Part shown: piece after piece, positions 11,999 through 23,765 of the stretch | How positions within the stretch are numbered: position 1 is the first letter of the stretch | Layout: each line of letters begins with the position of its first letter | NCBI GenBank assembly: GCA_024291935.2 | Contig: CM044315.1 | Coordinates: 57,014,385-57,078,384 of the forward strand | Source of the DNA: Okapia johnstoni | Taxonomy: Eukaryota > Chordata > Mammalia > Artiodactyla > Giraffidae | Direction: 5' to 3' | DNA length: 64,000 bases | Made by a program: the position numbers and the translations under genes | Notes under the pieces: model-generated | Told to the model about the DNA's origin: nothing | The model's database searches: none | Seen by the model: the letters and a program-made list of their open reading frames with translations, nothing else

Positions 11999-12277
11999 GC
12001 TGCTGCTGCTGCTGCTAAGTCGCTTCAGTCGTGTCTGACTCTGTGCGACCCTGTAGATGGCAGCCCACCAGGCTCCGCCGTCCCTGGGATTCTCCAGGCA
12101 AGAATACTGGAGTGGGTTGCCGTTTCCTTCTCCAGTGCATGAAAGGGAAAAGTGAAAGTGAAGTCGCTCAGTTGTCCAACTCTTAGCGACCCCATGGACT
12201 GTAGCCTACCAGGCTCCTCCATCCATGGGATTCTCCAGGCAAGAGTACTGGAGTGGGGTGCCATTGCCTTCTCCAGG
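11999..12277 (-). mobile_element. Full-length Bov-A2 SINE
   Basis: Antisense dimeric BovA: a (TGC)n tail, two BovA monomers joined by a linker (GTGCATGAAAGGGAAAAGTG), ending at CTTCTCCAGG. Flanked by TAAGCACT at 11991-11998 and 12278-12285, a probable target duplication. Confidence 0.95.
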
Positions 12278-13179
12278 TAAGCACTATTATCCTAGAAAAA
12301 AAAAATAATGACTACTGGGGCACGGTTATCAGTCTACACACAAAAACTAAGGAGGCAGGAACTTATAATTAAGCAAGACAGATGAAACACACACACACAA
12401 AACAGGCTGTATGGGCTAGATATGATCCTGAAACCTATGAAGACAACTTTAGCAAAACCTATTGGCTCAGAAGTCTATGGACATTGACAACATTCCATTT
12501 TCAGTTTTAAACACCTGGTATGCTTTGCTTGCATTTCCTCTGTGACTTGTTCTTGGGGGGTGCTGACAATATGATAGGTAACCAGGAATGACTCAGAGAC
12601 TATTTTAGAGACACTGAGTAGACTTTTAACATTTGCCTATGGTTTGAGAAAATAGATGTAAACAAAACCCAAAAACATAGCTAAAGGTGTCATTAAAGAT
12701 GTTTAGGCTAAATATTAAGAAAATCCAAGCATATATTAGGAACTTCTAGACATATTTAACATGATTTCATGATTTTTATCCCTATGACAATCAGTTTACC
12801 CAGGACATATTTTGAAATACATTTCTGGCAGCATCAGAAACAAAATTCATTGTCTAGACCTTTGGTATGATGCACTTTGTTTTTTTTTCAGAATCTTCAG
12901 TTGCATAATAAATTTGAGAAGCTTACAGTCAAGAAAATTGCATCACCTTTTCTGATATTCCTACCTCATTTCAACATCTAGTTATCCTCTGTCTCAGATA
13001 AGATGCTTTTTGGATCTAATATAGTTAGAGTAACCATACTGGAACACTTCTGAAATTGAAACGGGCATTTTTAACAGTTATGCCAGATAGTACACACCAG
13101 GACTATTTTGGGTAACCCAAGTGATATATAACCTAATCTAGGTAAAACCTATCATATCTTCTTTCTTTACATATATAAC

Positions 13180-13229
13180 TATACAATATATGTATATGTG
13201 TGTATGTATATATATATGTATGTATGTAT
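13180..13229. repeat. (TATG)n/(TA)n microsatellite
   Basis: Imperfect TATATGTATG repeats immediately before the Bov-tA copy. Confidence 0.8.
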
Positions 13230-13238
13230 ATAAACTAT

Positions 13239-13452
13239 ATAGAGCTTTCCTCCTGACTCAGTTGGTAAAGAATCTTCCTGCAGTGCTGGAGACCAGGGTT
13301 CAATTCCTGGGTTGGGAAAATCTGCTGGCAAAGGAAATGGCAACCCACTCCAGTATTCTTGCCTGAAGAATTCCATAGACAGAGGCGCCTGGCAGGCTAC
13401 ATACAGTCCATGGGGTCACAAGAGTTGGACATGACTTAGCTTCTAAACCACC
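13239..13452 (+). mobile_element. Bov-tA SINE in an AT microsatellite
   Basis: Complete element from GAGCTTTCCTCCTGACTCAG to the end of the BovA body. Flanked by a 9-base target duplication ATAAACTAT (13230-13238 and 13453-13461), with TA repeats on both sides. Confidence 0.92.
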
Positions 13453-13463
13453 ATAAACTATTT

Positions 13464-13473
13464 AATATATACG

Positions 13474-13521
<48 letters not shown>
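13464..13521. repeat. (TA)n microsatellite
   Basis: Nearly uninterrupted TA dinucleotides following the Bov-tA copy. Confidence 0.9.
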
Positions 13522-14960
13522 ATTTCTTTGGCAGAAGTAGGGAACTTTAATTGTATTAGTAAGATTTGTAAAGATTGTAATGAATAATCAATGGTAGATT
13601 ATCTTTGGTAATAAGAGTTTGTTACAATAAAAATAACATGCAGCTGTGACTGGGGAGGTGTGCAGTCACTGTTGACTCTAGTCCTGTTCTTTCAAGAATG
13701 GGTTGTTCAACATCATTCAGAATATAGACTGAGTTCAACTGTCTCCTCCTGTCTGTGTGCCATTGTTGGGCAGAGATATTGCCAAGTCCTCTCAAAGCAC
13801 TTGGCCTCCTTCACATCGAGCACACTCAAGTTTGCCTTGTTCAGTTAACAGTACCCAGGGAACAAAGATGGTTTACCTCAATGAAAATGTTGTGAACTTT
13901 ATGTTATCTTTTTGTAGGAAAAAGAAAAACTGGTTGAAGATCATTTACTCTGAAGTCATAGCATTTACGTAGAACATTGTGAACATTTCTCCAATAAAAC
14001 AAATCTGCTATATTGTATATTTCCACTTACGTGTTTTGCTTTCAATGAAGGAAGCATATTACTGATTGGGATACCCAGAAAGGAAATAACATGGTTTCTA
14101 TCTCTTTTTCTCTGAGACTTCGCAGAGGTAAAATAAGTAAATTGTAGAATGTGGTCCATTATGACCATAAAGCTTATTTGTTCATTCTATTACTCCTACG
14201 TAGGATTCTGTTACCAGAAGAAGTGGGGAGAGTGAATGTGATAGGCAGACAAAAATACAAATACCATCATGCTGAACAAGTGATAAAAGCTGATAGAGTG
14301 AAGTAGAAAATGTGTGGAACTTACCCCAATGATACTGCAGTGGGAGCAGCTGCTGCCCTCCAAGATGAGAGTTTAGTTTGTGTCTGGAGAAGAATGATGT
14401 ATAGACAGTATGAACTCAGAATCACATTGCCTAGAGAGAGTTTCATATTGAAAGAAAGCATTATGCAGGAAAGAGAGCTAAGGTTATAACCTGGAAAAAA
14501 TCAAATGCTGTCTTAAGCCACAGAGACTCAAATGGAAGTATAAATATGATAATGCATATGATAGAGACAGAGAAGTGAGAAATGAAGGGATGAGGGGTCA
14601 AGGTCAGAGATTTTTGTACATGACTTCTTAAATTTTGCACATCTGGTAGAGAATTTTTCTTTTAAATGTGGGTCCTAGCTTGTTTCACCATCGTGAAAGG
14701 TAATTCTTAAACAAGTTGAAAGGAACCAAATTAGATAAATTTCTCATTTTAAGGAAGTACACAGCATTGAGACAGAAAGTCCCTTCCATAGACACCCCAC
14801 AGCCTGGGCAAAAAGCATGAAGCCAACAAGGGAGGCCACACATGAGCAAGTGTTATGTATTTTGAAGGCAAGAGACCCTTGAGCATTCACTCCTTCCATG
14901 TTGTACCAAGTGTCAACACTATTCATAGTCTTTATTTTCTATTTATGTATTTTTTAAAAA

Positions 14961-15101
14961 CAATTTATTTGGCTGCTCCAGCACACAGCATCTTCAATCT
15001 TCATTGCAGCATGTGGAATCTAGTTCCCTAACCAGGGACAAACCTGGGCCCCCTGCATTAGGAGTGCAGAGTCTTAGCCACTGGACCACCAAAAAAGTCC
15101 C
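14961..15101 (-). mobile_element. CHR-type tRNA SINE
   Basis: Antisense: TTTATTTGGCTGCTCCAG, TCTAGTTCCCTAACCAGGGA and CTTAGCCACTGGACCACC match the CHR family. Confidence 0.85.
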
Positions 15102-15539
15102 TATCCATAGTCTTTCTATGTGCTGCTGCCCAGCAGGGTGGAGAATGCAGTAAAGTTTTATTGGATGAATGTATGATTGGTACTATTATTTCCCTTCTCC
15201 CCCTTCAAATGCAAACAAAGCCTGAAAACCCAGCTTCCTTCTCTCTAACCACTGTGCAGGAACCAAGTCTGGAAGTGGAATCAAACCTAAAGTGCTTCTT
15301 TTAGTATTTTCCACAAGCTACATACACTTTAACCTATTCAGCTTACTAATGTCTAGACCCAGTGAATTCTGTTAATTATACTTCTTTCCAAGGCCGACAG
15401 AAGAAGTCACTAGGATATAAGAAGGAGCGTGTATAGTTAACCAACCTGAGAGACAAGGATACAGAACCCAGGTACTAAGCATGGGTCAAGGGCTTTTTGT
15501 GGCAGAGTTGATATTTATCAAATCTATTTTTTCTTCTCC

Positions 15540-15915
15540 CTGAAACATTTTTCAGTCTTGTTTGCAATTAAATGTGATCATGTTTTAGCTAACAGAATGT
15601 GAACAACAGTGATATGTGCTAATTTTAGACTGGCTCAATAACTTTCCATCCCTCCATGGCATACAATCTTTGTTTTCTTCTCTATTCCCCTGGCTTAGTG
15701 ATAATAAGCATTTTGACCTGAGATGCCATAGTCTGAAGATAGCAGAATCACAAGATAAAGAAGTCCCACATCTTCACTTGAAGGGGAGCCACCTGCCACT
15801 CAGATATCTGTTTTGGATTTTATGTGAGTAAGAAATAAATATCTTTTGTATTATGTCATTGAGATACTGGTGTCTATCTGCCGTAGCAAGTAGCATTACC
15901 CTAACTGATTCCCAT
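15540..15915 (+). repeat. Ancient LTR-like repeat (family uncertain)
   Basis: Ends with AAGAAATAAATATCTTTTG and CATTGAGATACTGGTG followed by CCCTAACTGA, which resembles the 3' end of old ERVL/MaLR-type LTRs. Family not assigned. Confidence 0.4.
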
Positions 15916-15960
15916 ACACATGAAGAGAGAATCACGGAAATGAGAGCTGCAAAGGGCCTT

Positions 15961-16146
15961 CAGTTCAGTTCAGTTCAATTGCGCAGTCGTGTCCGACTCT
16001 CTGTGAGCCCATGAGCCGCAGCACGCCAGGCCTCCCTGCCCATCACCAACTCCCGGAGTCCACCTAAATCCATGTCCATTGAGTCGGTGATGCCATCCAA
16101 CCATCTCATGCTCTGTCATCCCCCTCTCCTCCTGCCCTCAATCTTC
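15961..16146 (-). mobile_element. BovB LINE 3'-end fragment
   Basis: Starts with the characteristic CAGTTCAGTTCAGTTCAATT and reads through CACCAACTCCCGGAGTCCAC to CTCCTGCCCTCAATCTT, antisense. Confidence 0.95.
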
Positions 16147-16261
16147 TTAGAAATTATCAAATTCAACTCTCTCAATATTCAGAAGGGGCCCAAAGAGGTA
16201 AAATATTTCCCTAAGACTAATGATCTAGTACGAGAGCCCACGTATTATTTATTAGTCAGGG

Positions 16262-16595
16262 TGAACTGAAACTGTACTAAACAAAAAACAGTAATGTATT
16301 GGCTCACATAACTGGAAAATTCATGGGTAGGGCTTCATACAAAGGCTGAGACAACGTCATCAGGATCTGGCTTTGCCCTGTGCCTCTGCCGTTCCTTCCA
16401 CTGGGTGGGCTGTTCTCAGGAACGCTCTCCACTCCTGGGAGCAAAATGTCTGCTAACAGCTCCAAGATACAGCCACAGCAGAATGAGCATTTTTCTTCAA
16501 TGCACTTTAACAAAAATCCTGGAATAATTGCTTCTGATTGACCTGGCTTTGTTGTATGTCCATCTCTGAACCACATGCTGCGTCCACCACCCTAG
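16262..16595 (-). repeat. Ancient interspersed repeat (family uncertain)
   Basis: TATTGGCTCACATAACTGGA, CCTGTGCCTCTGCCGTTCC and GACCTGGCTTTGTTGTATGT fit a widespread old mammalian repeat that I cannot name with confidence. Confidence 0.45.
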
Positions 16596-16689
16596 ATGAC
16601 TTGCTAGGTGGCATCAACCCACTCAGAAGATCTAGAAAAGCCAGAGGTCAGGGTTCTTACTTAACTTAGATGCACCATCTCTTCCTCAC

Positions 16690-16830
16690 AAGAGTACTGA
16701 ACATGAATTCATTCATTGCACATTTGCAGTGTGCCAGGCTCTGTGCAGGATGCTATAATGGATAAAAAATAAACAAGACACAGGTCCTTCACTCAAAGAA
16801 CTATCAATCCTGTGTGTTGCATAAAACATG
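16690..16830 (+). repeat. L2 LINE fragment
   Basis: ATTCATTCATTGCACATTTG, GTGCCAGGCTCTGTGCAGG, then GGATAAAAAATAAACAAGAC is the common L2 text. Confidence 0.55.
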
Positions 16831-17529
16831 TGCACAACTAATTACCTGGCCACGAAGCAACCGCATGAGCAAGCTGACTACCAGTCATACTTAGGATAGG
16901 CTTAAAGTTTGTAATGGCAGTTTCCTACCATGGGACAACGTGTTTGTTAAAACCCACAGAATATCAGTGCCACTAAGAAGAGGAGAAACCTTTCAACTAG
17001 GGAATTAAAGAAAAGCCAACTGAAACATAGTTGGGGAAAATAGAATAAAGCTGGTTTTCCCTTGTAATTGCAAATTCCAACTTTAATTACTAAAACTGAA
17101 GCCCAACTTATCAAAAGTAGATTAAACAAGATAGAAATGTATTTTTCTCTCATAGAATATTTTAACAATAAACAATAATAAGGCAGCTTCGTAGTGTGAC
17201 AAGTCCAAGTTTCTTCTATCTCCATCCTTCCTGTTGTCCTCTCCTTGTGGTGGAAGCTGGATTACCAATGCATCTCCTCAGTCAGCTTTCAGCAAGCAGG
17301 AAGGGGGAAAGGACCAAAGGAAAGACTTGATTTTTTTGCTTCTAAAGGTGCAACCCAGAAGTTGCAAACATTATTTCTGCTCATATTCTATTGACTACAA
17401 GGAAGACAGGTGAAGAGCTTTTGTAGCTGAGAGTTTTAGTAAAAGACAAAGATAATGCACACCAAGGGACTACTAGCCAACATGCTACACAGCAGAAACA
17501 ATGATTTAAGCTATCCATGAATGATGAAG

Positions 17530-17695
17530 GAGAACCTGTAGACACTATTTAGTCAGCTTCTATTATAGGAAACCAAGGTTCAGAGAGGTTGAATGATTTA
17601 CCCAAGGTTGCACAGCAGATTATTGAGGGAGCTAGGACACAAATTGGTGTCAGTTGACTTCATATGGTAAACTGTTACTGTCACCCTGTGCTGCC
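17530..17695 (+). repeat. MIR SINE
   Basis: AACCAAGGTTCAGAGAGGTT and ACCCAAGGTTGCACAGCAGA match the MIR core. Confidence 0.7.
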
Positions 17696-18471
17696 TTTAA
17701 AAGTGTTCTGTTACATAAAGTTGTAAAAAGGAAAGTAATAGTATAAGATGTCAATGAGAACTTTTATAAGAAACGTCAAAAGCAGAAATACTGATTTTTT
17801 TCCATGTATAGTTGATAGAGCTTATATAGATTTTAAAATATTTGATTGTGTTATTTAACACAAACTAATATGTAGTCATAAAAATTACAATACCACAAAA
17901 TTGGTAAAAATGAAAATCTTCCCAGGCATGACCACTATTAACAATTTGTGCAGAGATTTTCTTAGGTAGATTTTCAAAGGGCCTTGAATCTATTCCCACA
18001 GTGATGGAGCTCCCAGCAATATTTTTTTTCAGTAGAACCAAAAGGAAAAGAAAGGTAAGTAAATCAGCAGAACCATTGCCAGTCACTGCAACTGGCAGTG
18101 ATTCTTTCATCAGAAAACTTTGGAGGGACCTGGGGTCAGGCTGCAAAGAATTAAAGGACCAGTATAAGGTAAGAGGTGGGCACACTTGTACTTGTCATCT
18201 TGCCAACACCAGAACTGTTTGCTTGGCACCAATTCCTCCCCCAATCTCCATAATCCAGCTCCCCCAACCCAAGCTGATATTATCCCTAAGGACACTGCCT
18301 TATTTTCACCCCAAAGACTGGCTTCCACAGCCATGTTTACTTGGTGGAAAATATTAAATGTGGGGGCAAGGGGAAGGAAGAGCATGAGTTTTTTGTGTGA
18401 TTTTCTGACCATTCAGAACTGACAGCACAGAACTGTATTCCCAGTTCATTCTGTCTGTACAAAAGACTGTT

Positions 18472-18562
18472 GTTTTTCAGTTGCTAAGTTGTGTCCCCAT
18501 GAACTGCAGCAAGCCAGGCTTCCCTGTCCCTCACTCTCTCCTGGAGTTTGCTCAAACTCATG
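18472..18562 (-). mobile_element. BovB 3'-end fragment, part 1 (interrupted)
   Basis: TTGCTAAGTTGTGTCCCCAT through GAGTTTGCTCAAACTCATGT. The element resumes at about 18687 after a SINE insertion. Confidence 0.85.
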
Positions 18563-18688
18563 TTCTTGCCTGGAGAATTCCACGGAGAGAGGAGCCTGGC
18601 AGGTTACAGCCCATGGGGTCACAAAGAGTTGGACACAACTGAGTGACTCACAGACACATACACACACACAAACACACACACACACACA
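18563..18688 (+). mobile_element. BovA SINE with (CA)n tail inserted in BovB
   Basis: TTCTTGCCTGGAGAATTCCA to GACACAACTGAGTGACTCAC, followed by a CA microsatellite at 18656-18688. It lies in the opposite orientation to the interrupted BovB copy. Confidence 0.88.
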
Positions 18689-18850
18689 TGTCCATTGAGT
18701 CAATGATGCCATCCAACCATCTCATCCCCTTCTTCTGCCCTCAGTCCTTCCCAGTATCGTGGTCTTTTCCAATGAGTCAGCTCTTCAAATCAGGTGGCCA
18801 AAGTATTGGAGCTTCAGCTTCAGCATCAGTCCTTCCAATGCATATTCAGA
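18687..18850 (-). mobile_element. BovB 3'-end fragment, part 2
   Basis: Continues the BovB text (TGTCCATTGAGTCAATGATG to CAGTCCTTCCAATGCATATT). Together with the part before the SINE it forms one 5'-truncated antisense copy. Confidence 0.85.
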
Positions 18851-19542
18851 TCCAAGAGACAGTGTGTGCTGAAAGGCAGAAGAGCTGAGTTCAAGGCCTT
18901 GTGCCACTATTCACCATACATGTGCATTGTAACAAGTCACTTAGTTCTCTGAGCCTAAATTTCTTCATGGTGACCAGGGACAATTAACTTTACCAGGTTG
19001 AGAAAACTAGTGAAATGCTGTGGATGAACACTGTTGTAACTGTAAGTCTTTGTGGAAGAGAAGTTTAAGGCCCTGATGTCAATGGGCTACACTTCCTAGA
19101 TTAAAGTAATTTTTGATGTTAAAAAGACTAAACACATTCATACACCATTGAAATTTGTGTTGGAAAGCCCACAAGTTCTAATTTATAAAAAGATTTTGAG
19201 AAACAGGACATAACAACAAAAATATTAGAATAAAATCTAATATTCATAATTTTTAGGGACTTAGCAAGCCCCAGGTTATAGGTTTGAAGTGCCCTGAATA
19301 TTTTATTTTTAGGATTAATAAAAGGATTCTCCTAAATGAATAGGCCATAATTCTATAATATTATTTTTGATATCAGAACTAAATCAGAGGAGCTAGTCCT
19401 TTTATTTTCTGTTTTTATTGTGACTTCTATTATTACATCTGTTTTTAGTTCTAAACTTCATATGAAGATTTTCTGGGCCATGACTATGTTGACAACCAGT
19501 GAAATGGATTGAGGAAGTTCAACGGGTAGGGCTGATAGCCAG

Positions 19543-19740
19543 CTGTGCTGTGCTGTGCTTAGTAGCTCAGTCGTGTCCAACTCTTTGTGACCCCATGGAC
19601 TGTAGCCCGCAAGGCTCCTCTGTCCATGGGATTTTCCAGGCAAGAATACTGGAGTAGGTTGCTGTGGCCTCCTCCAGGGGATCTTCCTGACCTAGGAATT
19701 GAACCAGGGTTTCCTGCATTGCAGGCGGATTCTTTACCAG
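19543..19740 (-). mobile_element. Bov-tA SINE
   Basis: Antisense copy, TGTGCTTAGTAGCTCAGTCG to GCAGGCGGATTCTTTACCAG; the last tRNA-like bases are missing. Confidence 0.92.
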
Positions 19741-19745
19741 ATCCA

Positions 19746-19868
19746 AATGGCAACCCATTCCAGTATTCTTGCCTGGAAAATCCTATGGACAGAGGAGCCT
19801 GGCAGGCTATAGTCCATGGGGTTGCAAAACAGTTGGACATGACTTAGCGACTAAACCACCAGCAGCAG
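19746..19868 (+). mobile_element. BovA SINE monomer
   Basis: AATGGCAACCCATTCCAGTA to CGACTAAACCACCAGCAGC, sense. It forms an inverted pair with the preceding antisense copy. Confidence 0.9.
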
Positions 19869-19881
19869 CTACTATTAATTT

Positions 19882-20082
19882 CAGCTTCCCTGGTTGCTCA
19901 GTGGTAAAGAATCTGTCTGCCAATGCAGGAGACAAGGAGACATGGGTTCGATCCCCTGGAGAAGGAAATTGCAACCCATTCTAGTATTCTTGCCTGAAAG
20001 ATCCTATGGACAGAGGAGCCTGGTGGGCTACAATCCATGGGTTGCAAAAGAGTCAGATACAACTTGGAGACTAGACAACAAT
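19882..20082 (+). mobile_element. Bov-tA SINE
   Basis: CAGCTTCCCTGGTTGCTCAG head through ACAACTTGGAGACTAGACAA. This is the third SINE unit within 540 bases. Confidence 0.92.
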
Positions 20083-20639
20083 CATTAATTGAGCCTAAAG
20101 GTGGTCGTTTAAGGACTCTCTTCTGATTGATTAGTACCTGTACCAGTGCTCACAGGGACCTTTGCATTAAAAAAGCAATGTCAGTTCCAAGACTGACTTA
20201 TTCTTAAGGAGGGTAGAATAAACTTAAAAACATCTTCATTTTGTTTGGCAAAAAGTTTTAAATCAAAAGCAGATATGTTTTTCAGTTCCCCAAACAAATG
20301 TCATTTACAAGTCGACTAAATTGTGTAGACTTGCTCTTGAGTTTTGGTGCTGTTTTAAACATACTTTGGGGTCGCTTATGAAATAAACAAACAAATGAAT
20401 CAACCTCCTCCACTGCTCTCCTCCCTGCAAAGAAGCCCAGCAAACAAAGCCAGTGGCTTTGTCAGGAAAGTACTTATCCTTTTTGCTCACCAACATATCA
20501 GCATGCGTGTCTTTCTTCCCAAGATTCATTTTCAACCAAGAATACAAGCAGATACATACTCCTGATACTCACTATTCCCCTGAAGATTTTCCTGAATTTA
20601 CATTTTCCTCTTAAAATTGAAAAGCTCTAAACAGAGATT

Positions 20640-20671
20640 ATATACATATATAAACATATATATATATATAT

Positions 20672-20722
<51 letters not shown>

Positions 20723-20729
20723 TATACAC
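20640..20729. repeat. (TA)n(CA)n compound microsatellite
   Basis: Long TA run from about 20640 to 20708, passing into a CA run to about 20722. Likely polymorphic. Confidence 0.9.
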
Positions 20730-22449
20730 ATGGCTCAACCCCCAGATGTTTTGAAGATAGAAATTTGTGAATTGGTATATATGTTTTCTTTCTTTCTTTT
20801 ATTTTTGAAATGTTTTAAGCTAGTGACTAATAAAACTAAGATTTTCCAGCTTTTCAACCAAGGATTAAAAACCATTTCCTGGCCTCTGATAATTTTGCTT
20901 CTACTTATAGGACACAAAGAAAAGACAGCATGGAGAAATCAGTTAACTCAAAATTACTTCTCTGACAGCTGTACATATCAAAATCAGATATAGAGACATA
21001 TAGAAACAAAATGATGAGGAAAACAAGAAATACCAAGAATTCTATTATAACAGAATAAAGGTAATTATTTAAGCCACTATATCTTCCAAGTCTAAGCATA
21101 GCTTATATAAATGAACAATAAAGTTTAAATTACTCCAAACTATCAGGTTATTCTCTTATTGATACTTTTCTACAACACACTGAAATAGTCACTTGCTATA
21201 TTTTAGATTTGAGATTTGGGGTGATCAACTTTCTTTCTTTAAAAATGTTTTGACTCTGACATATACTACCAAAATTGGTATTACTATTTAAAGTAGAAAA
21301 ATGAATAAAATAGTCAATTTTTATCATTAAAATGCTCTTTTAAGATGTTCCAAAATGTTGATTCCATGCTTTTCAAAATTTCAAAGAAATGTGAAATGTA
21401 AGAATTAATAATTGTTAACTTTGCTGTTGTCCTCTACTTTTCAATTAATCTTAGAATTTGATGGAATCTTTGTTGGCAAGATACCACAATTCTGAAGTCA
21501 GTGTACTTTCATAAATTGAATACTTCTCTTATGTAGTAAGTCTCTGGGAGGTAACAAGAGCCAAATTATTCAATCTAGAAAGGGCCTGAATCACCTCTAG
21601 TAGAAGCTAAAATTCATGATTTTGTTTAACTTTTTCTTATGCTTAATTTATGAACTTTAGTTCCACCTAAAGAAGAGTCAATTATCTGATTCTGACCAGG
21701 AAATGAAACAAAGACTTAAGCACATTTGCCTTAAACAGTAATATAACCAGTAATATAATTTATTATTTTTGATGTTTAGCAACCAGATGATTTCTAAAAA
21801 AAGATTGACTAATGACTAACATTAATCAGAGGAACCTTAATAGTCAATGAGAATTCCTCAAAGGAAAATATCATGACAATCTTCCTCAACTTAATTTATG
21901 AAATCAATTAATGAGCCTGAAATCAAAATTTGCCTCCGTGGCAAAGATGAGTGAGTGGGTTATTTTGAACTCTGAATATTAGTAGTCAATCTACAGCCAC
22001 ATTAGACAAGGAGCAGGTAAGACATGTTAGCTTTCAGTGATTTAATTTATTCCCATCATTAAAATGTTTGTTTCAGAAAAGTATCCCTTCGAATATTTCA
22101 GTGTCTTAGGGGGAAAAGAGCTTCTATTGGCTATCTCATAAATGTAAAAGGTTTATGATATTTTCACAAGAATTGAGGTTAGAAGTTATTAGAAATTTTT
22201 TAACAGTAAAGATATTAAGTGTGGCTGCAAATAAATCATTTTTTGTGTATGTGTTACATTTACTAGAAATGAATACCATCTATGAAAAGCAGAATAGCCT
22301 GATATTTAAGAATATAGTCCTGTGTCAGAATCTCAGAGTCAAATCTTGCCTCTGCCAATTACTAGTGGTAAAACTTTCAACGTTATATAACCCTCATGAG
22401 ACTTAGTTTTCTAATATGTAAAATGGGAATATCTAATTGGGATGTTATG
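20730..22449. other. AT-rich stretch with no recognised gene
   Basis: No SINE, BovB or exon recognised. The composition is strongly AT-rich with short open frames only; diverged old repeats may be present. Confidence 0.5.
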
Positions 22450-22622
22450 AAGTCATGTCCAACTCTTTGCAACCCCATGGACTGTAGCCCACCAAGCTTC
22501 TCTGTCCATAGGATTCTCCAGGCAAGAATACTGGAGTGGGTTTCCATTTCCTTCTCCAGCGAATCTTCCCAACCCAGGGATTGAACCTGGATCTCCTGCA
22601 TTGCAGGCAGATTCTTAACCAT
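22450..22622 (-). mobile_element. Bov-tA SINE
   Basis: Antisense, GAAGTCATGTCCAACTCTTT to CATTGCAGGCAGATTCTTAA; both ends slightly truncated. Confidence 0.92.
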
Positions 22623-22956
22623 AATGATTACATAAAATGCAAAACTATAGTTTCTTATCCAAAACCCTAAGACCTAATGTGTTTCAGAATTTAGATGGTA
22701 TGTTTACAAAGGAAGTATGGCGAACATATTGTATATTATCCAATATCCCCTCTAGAGTCTGAGGTAGCACTCCAAAATCAAATGTATTAATTAGCTACTG
22801 CTTCAATAATTCCTCAATAATTTCAATAAGTCCAAAATTCAATGGCTTATAAAAACAATTCCATGAACATAAGTATTTTTTATTTACAGGTCTGTGGGTC
22901 AGCTGGCATGACCACTTCCTGGTGTGGGTCACCTGAGCTCAGCTATAAGTGGCTGT

Positions 22957-23030
22957 GAAGTGAAAGTGCTCAGTTGTGTCCAACTCTTTGCCACCCCACG
23001 GACTATACAGTCCGTGGAATTCTCCATAAA
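22957..23030 (-). mobile_element. Short BovA SINE fragment
   Basis: GTGAAAGTGCTCAGTTGTGT to TCCGTGGAATTCTCCATAAA, with an internal deletion. Confidence 0.8.
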
Positions 23031-23255
23031 GCTTACTATGTTAGGCACTATTAAACTTCACATGTACAGCTAATTCAATCCTCATAACCACTCTGTGAGG
23101 TAGGCACTATCATTATCCTCAGTTTGATATCCCTAGATAAAGAAACTGGAGCATAGACACTCTAAAATTTTAATCAAGTTCACATACCTAGGAAGCTGCA
23201 GAATTGGGATTCAAATGCAGGTGGGGAGGCACTCCTTTCTCTTAACCTTGTCCTA
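23031..23255 (+). repeat. MIR SINE
   Basis: AATCCTCATAACCACTCTGT, GAGGTAGGCACTATCATTAT and GAAGCTGCAGAATTGGGATT are characteristic. Confidence 0.65.
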
Positions 23256-23375
23256 ACCTCTTTGTAAATACAAAGCCAAGTCTTTTGACAATGGAGCAAG
23301 AATCCAAGTCCCTGTTTGCACATGAATCTAGGATGTGTCTAGCTATTTTTTAAGATTTGGGAGAGCTAGTCATTA

Positions 23376-23599
23376 ATCTGGGTTTCCCTGGTGGCTCAAG
23401 ACAGTAAAGAATCCACCTGCAATGTGGGAGACTTGGGTTCGATCCCTGGGTTGGAAAGATCTCCTGGAGGAGGGCATGGCAACCCACTTCAGTATTGCTG
23501 CCTGGCAAATCCCCATGGACAGAGGTGCCTGGAAAGCTACAGTTCATGGGGTCGCAAAGAGTCTGACACGACTGAGTGACTAAGCACAACACACAGCAC
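23376..23599 (+). mobile_element. Bov-tA SINE with target duplication
   Basis: GGGTTTCCCTGGTGGCTCAA to GACACGACTGAGTGACTAAG, plus an AC-rich tail. AGTCATTA flanks it at 23368-23375 and 23600-23607. Confidence 0.95.
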
Positions 23600-23629
23600 A
23601 GTCATTAGTTTACTTTTTGTCAATACCAT

Positions 23630-23765
23630 TTATCTGTGAGCTCCTGAAAGTCAGAAGGGCCGTGTGCTGAGCCATTATATTCCAGCGTCTGGCATAATGC
23701 CTGGGACATCATAGGCACCAAATATGTATTTGTTGAGCAAAATGAATGGCCAAATGAGCAAGCTA
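23630..23765 (+). repeat. L2 LINE 3'-end fragment
   Basis: GTGAGCTCCTGAAAGTCAGA, GTCTGGCATAATGCCTGGGA and GTATTTGTTGAGCAAAATGA match the L2 end. Confidence 0.6.
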
